Source: JABDCI01 sp964475835
GTDB taxonomy: Bacteria > Verrucomicrobiota > Verrucomicrobiia > JABWAM01
Assembly (NCBI GenBank): GCA_964475835.1
Contig: CAYYYL010000056.1
Location: 1 to 13,494, forward strand
DNA: 13,494 nucleotides
Reading direction: 5' to 3'
Positions 7,519-13,494 of this stretch are shown piece by piece. Within the stretch, counting starts at the first letter, position 1. Every line of letters begins with the position of its first letter. The notes beneath the pieces were generated by a model, which did not search any database, was not told where the DNA came from, and was given only the letters and a program-made list of their open reading frames with translations. The position numbers and the translations under genes were made by a program.

Positions 7519-7739
7519 AAAGGATTCGAGTCAAAGTTGTTCCACGCGCCTCCAAAAACGAGGTCTGTGGCATGCATGGCGACTATCTGAAGATCCGGCT
7601 CACCGCACCCCCCGTCGATGGCGCCGCCAATGAAGCGCTCCGGGAAATCCTCGCCGACCATTTTCATGTAAAGGTGTCTGCCATTCACATTCTTTCCGGG
7701 GAAACGTCGCGGATCAAGCTTGTCGGTATTGGCGAATAA
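7515..7739 (+). CDS. DUF167 (YggU) family protein, 74 aa
   Basis: A small, soluble protein matching the DUF167/YggU family. It begins with basic beta strands (MKRIRVKVVPRASKNEV), and the family hallmark LKIRLTAPPVDGAANEAL lies at about 25-42. A helix (LREILADHF) and the segment HILSGETSRIKLVGI follow, with the conserved SG-ETSR-K pattern. Family members are usually 75-100 aa and their biochemical role is not established. The ATG overlaps the bcp stop as ATGA, so translation is probably coupled to bcp. That makes the element upstream in bcp a possible polar influence on this gene. Confidence 0.9.
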   Translation: MKRIRVKVVPRASKNEVCGMHGDYLKIRLTAPPVDGAANEALREILADHFHVKVSAIHILSGETSRIKLVGIGE

Positions 7740-7804
7740 AACCCAGTCTGGTCATACCGAATCGTTTGTGCTGTAATTGGAGGTCCGGAAGGACGTTGAT
7801 TCTT

Positions 7805-7881
7805 GCGCCCGTAGCTCAATTGGATAGAGCACCAGCCTCCGGAGCTGGGGGTTGCCTGTTCGAACCAGGCCGGGCGCACCA
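7805..7881 (+). tRNA. tRNA-Arg (anticodon CCG), CCA encoded
   Basis: The complete cloverleaf is 77 nt. The acceptor stem GCGCCCG pairs with CGGGCGC. The D stem is GCTC/GAGC. The anticodon stem CCAGC/GCTGG encloses the loop CTCCGGA, giving anticodon CCG, which reads CGG. The variable loop has 5 nt (GGGTT). The T stem GCCTG/CAGGC carries the loop TTCGAAC. The discriminator is A and the 3' CCA is encoded. All stems pair fully. Confidence 0.97.
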
Positions 7882-7966
7882 TCCTTCGCTCGGAGATCAA
7901 TCTCGCGAGCTACGGATAGCAGGCCATGTGGGAAAAAGCAGGACCAGTTTTAATCTTGCGAAGGAT

Positions 7967-8010
7967 GCCCTTCGAAGCTCCGAAGGAGCGAAGTAGGGCT
8001 TCTTTGTTTT
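7967..8010 (+). terminator. Hairpin with T-rich tail after the tRNA gene
   Basis: GCCC (7967-7970) pairs with GGGC (7996-7999). An inner pairing of TTC with GAA is interrupted by bulges, and the apical stem GCTCC pairs with GGAGC around GAA. A T-rich run, TTCTTTGTTTT, begins immediately after. This fits an intrinsic terminator for the tRNA transcript located before the SDR gene. The bulges lower confidence, and a dispersed hairpin repeat is an alternative. Confidence 0.45.
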
Positions 8011-8053
8011 CCGAACGAAGACGGCCTCGCCGAAAACTGACAGTCTCATTTTC

Positions 8054-9004
8054 ATGAATATTCTTATCATCGGTTGCGGCTATGTCGGATCGACTCTCGC
8101 TCGTCAGCTCATCGCCGATGGCCACCATGTCACCGGCGTTGTTCGAAGCCAGGAATCGGCCGAAACACTCGCCTCCCTTTCCCTCCCCTGTCGGGTTGCG
8201 GATGTTTCCACTCCCAATGGCGCCAAAGCGGCCACCGAAGGGGATTTCGATACGATCGTTCTCTCGATTTCCTCGCGTGGAGGGGACTATCAACGCACGT
8301 ATGTGGACAGCATGCGTCACATTCTCGTCGCCGCTCGCGCTTCACCTCCCTCCCATATTCTTTACACCAGCAGTACCTCGGTTTATGGGCAGGATTCCGG
8401 GGAGTGGGTGACGGAATCATCCCCCGCGGAACCACGCCATGAAAAGGGAAGCCTCCTTGTTCAGACGGAAAACCTGCTGAGGGAATCTTCCATTCCTTCC
8501 ACGATTCTCCGGTTGACAGGAATCTACGGACCGGGGCGACACATGATTTTGGATAAGCTTCGCGAGGGGGTGGAGTCCCTTCCGGGCAAGGGCGGCGTGT
8601 GGGTGAATCAAATCCATCGTGACGATGCCGCAGGAGCCATCCACTTCCTTCTCGGGAAGCCACCTGCGGAAGGAAACCGGATCGTTCATGTCACCGACGA
8701 TCAACCCGTTCTCCGAAAGGATTTCGTCGCATGGCTTTGTCAGAAACTCGGACGCACACCCCCAAACTTTGATCCCTCGGAAAAAGTTGCTTCTCATCGC
8801 GGGCGCGACGTTCAACCGAATCGACGGATTTCCAATGAGACCCTGAAAAAGCTCGGATGGAAGCCGAAATATCCCAGCTTTCAGGATGGATACGCAAAGA
8901 TCGTTTCTGCCGTGGAGGGCGACACTAGAAGCCATCTCATAAATAGGAAAAAGAAGCGCAGGAGTCGGAAAGGGCCTATGGCAAGGCGCGACGAAGGAGC
9001 ATAG
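8054..9004 (+). CDS. Atypical SDR, NAD(P)-dependent epimerase/dehydratase family (YeeZ-like), C-terminus supplied by a palindromic element
   Basis: The 316-aa protein has an N-terminal Rossmann motif GCGYVG (residues 7-12) following MNILI, which is typical of NAD(P)-binding extended and atypical SDRs. An SSTSVYG segment lies near 107-113. The usual YxxxK at +4 is absent; EWVTESSP and a downstream E/R-rich helix follow, as in the YeeZ-like atypical group. The LRLTGIYGPGRH motif near 156-167 and NQIHRDDAAGAI near 199-210 are also characteristic. The KLGWKPKYPSFQDGYAKI signature is the expected C-terminal end. Residues 292-316, very basic (RKKKRRSRKG), are encoded by element 2, which starts at base 8927. 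The natural stop has therefore been replaced. Joining the bases flanking the element would give a short in-frame tail ending at a TGA near 9233, an inference about the ancestral gene. The substrate is unknown. No SD is evident. Confidence 0.88.
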   Translation: MNILIIGCGYVGSTLARQLIADGHHVTGVVRSQESAETLASLSLPCRVADVSTPNGAKAATEGDFDTIVLSISSRGGDYQRTYVDSMRHILVAARASPPSHILYTSSTSVYGQDSGEWVTESSPAEPRHEKGSLLVQTENLLRESSIPSTILRLTGIYGPGRHMILDKLREGVESLPGKGGVWVNQIHRDDAAGAIHFLLGKPPAEGNRIVHVTDDQPVLRKDFVAWLCQKLGRTPPNFDPSEKVASHRGRDVQPNRRISNETLKKLGWKPKYPSFQDGYAKIVSAVEGDTRSHLINRKKKRRSRKGPMARRDEGA

Positions 9005-9201
9005 CCGCCAGGGCTCTGTGACTGAGGAGCAACACAGCCAGAGGCCCTTTCCGACTCTTGCCCGGCGGGTTGGCAATCTTTGAGTCTGTTGCGGCGTTGC
9101 TCATCGGTCGAAGATCCATTCGGATATTCTCCCTCCTCGCGCCTGGCAACAGACTCAAATCTCAGCCAACGCACTTTTTTCCTATTGATGAGATGGCTTC
9201 T
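8927..9201. mobile_element. Palindromic element 2 (275 bp), overlapping the 3' end of the SDR gene
   Basis: The 32-nt terminal inverted repeats at 8927-8958 and 9170-9201 match at 28 of 32 positions; each begins AGAAGCCATCTCAT read inward. The left unit (plus) has the perfect 16-bp stem GAGTCGGAAAGGGCCT (8962-8977) with 9042-9057, enclosing 64 nt. The right unit (minus) has the perfect 14-bp stem TTTGAGTCTGTTGC (9079-9092) with 9146-9159, enclosing 53 nt. The connector read on the minus strand is CAACCCGCCGGGC, matching element 1 on its plus strand, so the two elements lie in opposite orientations. The left interior matches unit 1A of element 1 at 49 of 64 positions without gaps. Outside the ends, GGCGAC (8918-8923) and GTCGCC (9207-9212) extend the symmetry imperfectly. 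There is no coding capacity of its own. Confidence 0.85.
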
Positions 9202-9203
9202 AA

Positions 9204-9308
9204 GTCGTCGCCTCCGCAAGACTCAAAATTTTGACAGATTTTGAGCATCCTGTTTATCCTGTGACTCCTGTCCACAATCTGCTGCCCACTACGACAGGTG
9301 GCGACGAC
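9204..9308. repeat. Nested inverted repeats and three 9-bp CCTGT repeats in the convergent intergenic region
   Basis: GTCGTCGCC (9204-9212) is repeated inverted as GGCGACGAC (9300-9308). Inside it, CTCAAAAT (9222-9229) pairs with ATTTTGAG (9238-9245), and CCTGTC (9267-9272) pairs with GACAGG (9293-9298). Three consecutive 9-mers, CATCCTGTT, TATCCTGTG and ACTCCTGTC, fill 9246-9272. No gene is visible between the SDR stop (9004) and 9424. The region separates two convergent genes, so the hairpins may end transcription, although none has a good T-run. It could also be a separate small repeat element abutting element 2. Confidence 0.5.
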
Positions 9309-9331
9309 CGCTCGTGCTACGTAGCGAGGTC
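9306..9331. other. Imperfect hairpin around CTACGTAG between convergent genes
   Basis: CTCG (9311-9314) pairs with CGAG (9325-9328) around a TG bulge and the 8-bp palindrome CTACGTAG (9317-9324). Flanking GACC and GGTC can extend the stem in a competing register. It lies about 95 bases past the stop of the minus-strand 142-aa gene, so it might serve as a terminator for the ribosomal-protein cluster. It lacks a clear T-tract, so the role is uncertain. Confidence 0.25.
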
Positions 9332-9424
9332 AAGTAGATTGAAATGTTGGAATGTGATCGGATCATTGGATTGAAGCAAAGGCTTTGTTCATCCACTTCG
9401 CAGAGGAGCAAGCGTCGCCCTCCA

Positions 9425-9853
9425 TCACATCAGACCTTCGGCCTCGAGCTGATCGAGACGGCGATCGTTTTTATCGTCGATGATTTCAGTGCAACCTGGC
9501 AGATCTTTCAGGACATCCTGACAGAGCAACGCTCCGCTCTCAGGAGCCAGGCCGCTTGTTTCAATGACAAACTGATCCTCCGTCAGATAGACCCAGGCAA
9601 ACTGTTCGCCGGAAAGGACGCGAAACTGCAGATTTTTTTCCCAGACAATGTCCTCCACGGAGCGAACCACCTGAGTCAAAACCTGTCCATGAGGGCCGAT
9701 GGTTTGTTCGACATTTCCAAACCGCTCCATCCAGAGCGAAACGATCTCGGAAATATCCTGACGATCAAGCGGTTCCTTGAAGAGCGCGACAAATCCTTTT
9801 CGCTCGATGTTCACGTTCGAAGCGTCCCGATGAACCGATGGCGCGAACGCCAT
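9425..9853 (-). CDS. Unknown 142-aa protein downstream of rpsR
   Basis: I do not recognise the family. The start at 9853 follows an AGGAG Shine-Dalgarno that overlaps the rpsR stop codon, and the gap to rpsR is only 7 bases, so it belongs to the same transcription unit. The protein is acidic and soluble, with no signal peptide or membrane helix. Residues about 1-45 contain GFVALFKEPLDRQDISEIVSLW. The centre alternates strands (GQVLTQVVRSVEDIVWE, LQFRVLSGEQFAWVYLT, QFVIET). The C-terminal part carries a possible helix around the two Cys residues of LLCQDVLKDLPGCTE. An antisense frame over the same bases is rejected because it lacks an RBS and this context. A role linked to ribosomes is possible from location only. 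Confidence 0.75.
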   Translation of the reverse strand: MAFAPSVHRDASNVNIERKGFVALFKEPLDRQDISEIVSLWMERFGNVEQTIGPHGQVLTQVVRSVEDIVWEKNLQFRVLSGEQFAWVYLTEDQFVIETSGLAPESGALLCQDVLKDLPGCTEIIDDKNDRRLDQLEAEGLM

Positions 9854-9860
9854 CCGTCTC

Positions 9861-10094
9861 CTACTTCATCAAAAGCACCTGACGGGCGCGCTTGATCTCA
9901 CGGGCGAGACGACGCTGAAAGTGTGCCGGGAACCCCGTAAACGCACGGCCAAGAATCTTGCCGTTTTCCGTGACGTACTTCTTCAAAACCTCGACATTAC
10001 GGAAATTCAAGTCCTCAAAGCTGATATTGGGACGACGGCGCGAAGCTGCCGCGTGGTTCTTCTTGCGTTTGGAAAATTTGATTTTCTTGCTCAT
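9861..10094 (-). CDS. rpsR: 30S ribosomal protein S18
   Basis: The 77-aa length is normal for bS18. Recognisable features are the basic N-terminus (KKIKFSKRKKN), the segment ISFEDLNFRNVEVLKKYVTENGKIL (about residues 24-48), and the C-terminal rRNA-binding part GFPAHFQRRLAREIKRAR. The protein binds the 30S platform near 16S rRNA and pairs with bS6 during assembly. The start ATG at 10094 lies 2 bases after the rpmB stop; GGAG about 10 bases upstream serves as RBS inside the end of rpmB. No zinc-binding Cys cluster is present. The usual rpsF/ssb/rplI neighbours are not here; the gene is grouped with rpmB instead. Confidence 0.97.
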   Translation of the reverse strand: MSKKIKFSKRKKNHAAASRRRPNISFEDLNFRNVEVLKKYVTENGKILGRAFTGFPAHFQRRLAREIKRARQVLLMK

Positions 10095-10096
10095 GA

Positions 10097-10357
10097 TCAG
10101 ATGACTCCGGCTTCAACCAGGGACTTGTAGAGACCGCGCTTCTTCGCGGTGCGCAGGCCATTCGCGGAGATGCGGACCCGCACGAAACGCTTCAGCTCCG
10201 GCACATACAGGCGGCGGTCCTGAAGATTGGGATAAAATTTACGAGCATTGATGGCGGTGGTCTTGATACCCACACCACCGCTCTTCTTTGACAAACCGCG
10301 GCGGCAAATCGTATGCCCGGTCAACGGTTTCTTCTTGGTTAGATCACAGCGACGCAT
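10097..10357 (-). CDS. rpmB: 50S ribosomal protein L28
   Basis: The 86-aa protein starts MRRCDLTKKKPLTGHTIC and continues with the short GLSKKSGGVGIKTTAINARKFYPNLQ segment. It ends with RLYVPELKRFVRVRISANGLRTAKKRGLYKSL, the typical bL28 C-terminal half. bL28 binds 23S rRNA in the large subunit. Only isolated Cys residues (C4, C18) are seen rather than paired CxxC motifs, so a zinc-free form is likely. It is the first gene of the rpmB-rpsR-142-aa cluster. No clear SD precedes the ATG, but a candidate promoter lies 30-58 bases upstream. Confidence 0.97.
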   Translation of the reverse strand: MRRCDLTKKKPLTGHTICRRGLSKKSGGVGIKTTAINARKFYPNLQDRRLYVPELKRFVRVRISANGLRTAKKRGLYKSLVEAGVI

Positions 10358-10386
10358 AAATCAAAATGAGTTAAAAGGAGCCACGC

Positions 10387-10415
10387 AGTCTGCCGAGATT
10401 CTCAAATGAGTGCAA
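10387..10415 (-). promoter_or_regulatory. Candidate promoter of the rpmB-rpsR cluster
   Basis: On the minus strand, TTGCAC (10415-10410) is followed after 17 bases by CAGACT (10392-10387). The rpmB ATG is at 10357. The -35 is good and the -10 poor. It is the best sigma70-like pair I see in the 195-bp divergent interval. Confidence 0.35.
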
Positions 10416-10483
10416 GCAAATTTCCTCAGCCCCCTCCATCCCCGGAAACCTCACCTCCAAACCCGCTTCCAGGAATCACGAAT

Positions 10484-10517
10484 GTAAAGCGGTCCGTGTA
10501 TGCTTTCCATGCTTTAC
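10484..10517. promoter_or_regulatory. Inverted repeat GTAAAGC-N20-GCTTTAC upstream of the secreted repeat protein
   Basis: GTAAAGC (10484-10490) and GCTTTAC (10511-10517) are perfect 7-bp arms separated by 20 bases. They lie 36 bases before the ATG at 10553 in the divergent intergenic region. The geometry would suit a dimeric regulator binding across about three turns, or a 5'-leader hairpin. No known regulator is recognised. Confidence 0.3.
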
Positions 10518-10552
10518 CTCCCCCAGACCGCGTGTTAGTTCTTTTCCATCCT

Positions 10553-13494
10553 ATGGCACCTTCTCACCCCCAGAGATGGCTTGCTCTAAGTCTTTGGATT
10601 GCAATTATTTGCAATTCTCAGGCTGATGATTTCTTTTGGACAAATCGCGTTGCGGGAAATTTCACAAATGAAGTCAATTGGGTGACCAACGGCTTGCCGG
10701 TCGCGATTTTCCCAGGAATCCTTGATAACGCGAATTTTACCAACAGTCAGACGTATACGATCAACTGGACAGCGAATGTCACCAACGCCAATGTTTTCGT
10801 CAATAGCCGAGGGGGCATCATCACCCAATCCTTGGCGTCTTCCACATGGTGGATCACCAACAACTACATCTTGGGTCAAACTGCCAATCGAACCGGAAAT
10901 GTGGTGATTTCCAGTGGAACGTTGGTGGTCACCAATGGATCCCGGAATGCGGCTTTAACCGTGGGAGGTGCGGGAAGGGGAAATTTGACCATCGCCGGAG
11001 GAGCGGTGATCGCCGATCAACTTTTCGCCACCAACATTGCAGGACAAACCAATTCCATCGATTTCCAAAGCGGAACGTTGACCACCTACGGCGCATCCAT
11101 GCGCTCGAATTTCACCATGAATGTCGGCACCGCCGCAGGAAGCGCCACATGGAATGTTCTGGGCGGGACCAACACCTATATCGGAGACGGTTCCCATTTT
11201 TTCAACATTGGTAACGGCACGGGAAGCACGGGGCTCGTGATGGTCTCCGGTGCGGGAACACGTCTCGTCGTCACCAATGAAACCCAGTGGTGGACGGGGT
11301 TTCTCACCCTGGGGAATGCTGCCAATTCATCCGGCAACCAGCTCCTGATCACCAACGGAGGCGTCGTCGCCGGAGGCTACGGACGGATGGGCATGAATTC
11401 CACCAGCTCGAACAACCTCTGGGTGGTCACAGACTCAGGCTCCCGTTTTGATTCGATTGGAGACTTTGATATCATGGGCGAGAGCAACATCGTTCGCATC
11501 CTCAATGGGGGGTACATGAGCAGCGCGATGCTCAACGAAGGCAGCAACTCCTATTCCCACGGAAACACCGTGCTGGTATCCGGCAGCGGCTCGCTCTGGG
11601 ATAATACAGAGGCTTTTCGTATCGGCTGGCTAGGCTCATATAATACCATGATGGTATCCAACGGAGCCATCGTTAACGCCACCCAATATGGAAGCTCCCT
11701 GGGTATCGGAAGTGGATCCGATAGCAACACCGTCATCGTCACAGGAAGTGGTTCAAGATGGAATGAGAATAGCATTGAAGGCTTCGGTGTAGGCTACGGA
11801 GGATCGGTGAATACGTTAAAAGTTCTGAATGGCGCACAATTTTATGTCTGGGGCTCAGCAGACCTCATGCTCGGGATCACAGGGGTCAGTTCCAATAACG
11901 CTCTTTTTGTTTCGGGAGGATCCTTGTTGGTCAGCAGCAACACTTACATTGGAAGCAATGCCACCTCCACGGGCAACTCAGCTTGGATCTCTGACGTCGG
12001 CACCACCTTGCTCAATTCCAACGACACCATGATCGGATATGGTGGCAGCAATAATAAACTGGTGATCTCCAACGGAGCCAAAGTGGTCACGGGTTCAGGG
12101 GGAACCCTTGGGGCCCTTGTAGGATCGGTCGGTAACAGCGTCATCCTTACCGACACGGGCTCCACCTGGACCATCCAGGGCTGGCAACTTTACGTTGGAA
12201 ACGATGGCGGTAGTAACACGGTAAGGGTTTTGAATGGAGCCACCCTTATCTCAACGGGTGGGGAAACCTTTCTCGGATGGAACGCCATCGCCACCGGCAA
12301 CGTGGTTTCCGTTTCAGGCCGGGGATCCACCATGACCAACAACACGATCTACGTGGGTTATTCCTCCAGAAACGCCAACTTTACGGTCTCCAATGGGGGT
12401 TCCGTTTACGCCACCAACATCCTTGTCGGCACTTTTGGCACTGCATCCAATAATACCCTTCTCGTTGATGGAGCTGGAAGCATCCTTCAAAACATCGGTG
12501 CCCTTTTCGTCGGGAGCAATGCCACCAGTCTCGGTTGGGGCCGGGTGATGGTCCAAAACGAGGGTACCATCGAGGACAATATGCTCGTCAGCGGACTCCG
12601 CAGTTCGGGAGATATCACCAATAGCGGGGGAATTTTCCAGTTCACGACCGCCACACCGACCATCACCACCAACACCCTCAATTCCATCATCGTCACCAAC
12701 GCCACGGTTTCATATCGGAACGTGGCTGCCGCCGACATTTTCAACACCCAGGTTTCCAACATGACCTTCCGCGGAAATAACACCTTCCGCCTGAACAACT
12801 CCACCAATTCAACGATCACCTCCTATCAATTCGGCACCAACAACAGCCGCCTTTATCAAAATCTCAGTCTCATCAACGGCTCCACCCGCTGGCAAAGCAC
12901 CGCATTCACCATGGGGCTGGGCGGTACCTTCTTTATCTCCAACACCGCAGCCACGGTTGCGGGCACATTCACCAATAACGGTACGGTGAATGTCTACGGC
13001 GGCAGTGTCCGGTTTGAAAATCCCGTCGTTCTCAGTGGAGCGTACCTGAGCGATCCCTCCACCAATATTTTTGCGACAAACGTCGTCATCACCAGCACCG
13101 GCTACATCCAGGCGGCTCCGGGCGACATTTATCAATTCGAACGGAATTGGACCATTCAATCCACCCAGAGCAACCTCTTCGACATGATCAGTGCCACGGT
13201 TCTTTTCACCAATTTTGGCGGACAACACGTTCTCGACCTGACAGGCAGCTCCGCCCTGGATCGGGGCACCAACGGCATTGTTCAACTTTCCCAGGTCACG
13301 AATAATTTCGCACTGGGAACCCTCATCATCGCCGGTGCAGGCGATACCCTCCGAGTGACGGGCGCCGTCAACAACGCCCTCTACGTCGGCACCCTGGCCC
13401 TGGGCTCCCTTGCAAACACCAACAATCTTTTCACTGACGTGAATGTCTACTACGACGCCAATCTCGCGGGGAATTCCTATCTAAGTCGCACCAC
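10553..13494 (+). CDS. Secreted beta-helix protein with T5SS/PEP-CTERM-associated repeats, partial (C-terminus beyond right edge)
   Basis: A single frame is open for 980 codons to the window end. Residues 1-24 form a signal peptide: basic start, core WLALSLWIAIICNS, then AD. Mature sequence begins FFWTNRVAGNF and is rich in Asn, Thr, Ser and Gly. From about residue 230 to 700, roughly eight repeats of 50-60 residues follow the scheme V-SGSGS-W ... IG-GS-N--V-NGA. Clear examples are LVSGSGSLWDN, VIVTGSGSRWNEN, LVISNGAKVV and VRVLNGATLI. This matches the T5SS/PEP-CTERM-associated repeat style that forms right-handed beta-helices. The family is exported, as autotransporter passengers or PEP-CTERM-sorted surface proteins. 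The anchor or barrel that would decide between these is outside the window. The ATG at 10553 was chosen because the signal peptide starts there. No good SD is visible. Confidence 0.88.
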   Translation, partial: MAPSHPQRWLALSLWIAIICNSQADDFFWTNRVAGNFTNEVNWVTNGLPVAIFPGILDNANFTNSQTYTINWTANVTNANVFVNSRGGIITQSLASSTWWITNNYILGQTANRTGNVVISSGTLVVTNGSRNAALTVGGAGRGNLTIAGGAVIADQLFATNIAGQTNSIDFQSGTLTTYGASMRSNFTMNVGTAAGSATWNVLGGTNTYIGDGSHFFNIGNGTGSTGLVMVSGAGTRLVVTNETQWWTGFLTLGNAANSSGNQLLITNGGVVAGGYGRMGMNSTSSNNLWVVTDSGSRFDSIGDFDIMGESNIVRILNGGYMSSAMLNEGSNSYSHGNTVLVSGSGSLWDNTEAFRIGWLGSYNTMMVSNGAIVNATQYGSSLGIGSGSDSNTVIVTGSGSRWNENSIEGFGVGYGGSVNTLKVLNGAQFYVWGSADLMLGITGVSSNNALFVSGGSLLVSSNTYIGSNATSTGNSAWISDVGTTLLNSNDTMIGYGGSNNKLVISNGAKVVTGSGGTLGALVGSVGNSVILTDTGSTWTIQGWQLYVGNDGGSNTVRVLNGATLISTGGETFLGWNAIATGNVVSVSGRGSTMTNNTIYVGYSSRNANFTVSNGGSVYATNILVGTFGTASNNTLLVDGAGSILQNIGALFVGSNATSLGWGRVMVQNEGTIEDNMLVSGLRSSGDITNSGGIFQFTTATPTITTNTLNSIIVTNATVSYRNVAAADIFNTQVSNMTFRGNNTFRLNNSTNSTITSYQFGTNNSRLYQNLSLINGSTRWQSTAFTMGLGGTFFISNTAATVAGTFTNNGTVNVYGGSVRFENPVVLSGAYLSDPSTNIFATNVVITSTGYIQAAPGDIYQFERNWTIQSTQSNLFDMISATVLFTNFGGQHVLDLTGSSALDRGTNGIVQLSQVTNNFALGTLIIAGAGDTLRVTGAVNNALYVGTLALGSLANTNNLFTDVNVYYDANLAGNSYLSRT

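Noticed and set aside
7235..7688. Frames spanning element 1 and DUF167 on both strands as separate genes
   Set aside because: They combine palindromic element sequence with the real bcp/DUF167 coding region in other frames and show no family similarity.
9344..9895. 183-codon plus-strand frame opposite the 142-aa gene
   Set aside because: It has no RBS or operon context and runs across the end of rpsR. The minus-strand frame has an AGGAG in the right place directly after rpsR.
10586..13285. Several minus-strand frames opposite the beta-helix gene
   Set aside because: The plus-strand frame is uninterrupted, has a signal peptide and clear repeat periodicity; the antisense frames are low-information shadows.

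Overview
The window looks like chromosomal DNA of a Verrucomicrobiota-type bacterium. This is inferred from protein style, since there is no rRNA to place it. It carries very large secreted proteins rich in Asn, Thr and Ser with LamG and thrombospondin-3-like calcium repeats, a secreted beta-helix protein with T5SS/PEP-CTERM-associated repeats, and several genes with no clear Shine-Dalgarno. Large palindromic repeat elements are interspersed among the genes.

Layout. 1-4899 (minus) is the first 1633 codons of a giant secreted LamG/TSP3/Ig-like protein that runs off the left edge. 5030-6657 (minus) is a three-gene signalling cluster: a degenerate histidine-kinase-like protein, a stand-alone response-regulator receiver domain, and a 134-aa protein of unknown function. 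Divergent from it, 6775-7739 (plus) carries a Bcp-type peroxiredoxin overlapping a DUF167 gene by ATGA. A tRNA-Arg(CCG) lies at 7805-7881. An atypical SDR (NAD-dependent epimerase family) follows at 8054-9004. On the minus strand, 9425-10357 reads rpmB (L28), rpsR (S18), then a 142-aa unknown protein. From 10553 to the right edge (plus) is a partial secreted repeat-rich beta-helix protein.

The most interesting content is a pair of about 275-bp palindromic elements at 7145-7420 and 8927-9201. Each has long terminal inverted repeats, two head-to-head copies of a hairpin unit with a conserved interior of about 53-64 nt, and a short connector related to CAACCCG-NN-GGGC. The terminal repeats and unit stems have unrelated sequences in the different copies, yet each arm remains complementary to its own partner. 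A small hairpin inside the conserved interior also shows compensatory changes. The family is therefore conserved in structure as well as in part of its sequence.

One element sits in frame inside the peroxiredoxin gene and adds 93 codons between the catalytic-Arg strand and the rest of the fold. The other has taken over the 3' end of the SDR gene and supplies its last 25 codons and stop. The behaviour resembles the Rickettsia palindromic elements that insert within genes, but the architecture is different. I do not recognise this element as a named family.
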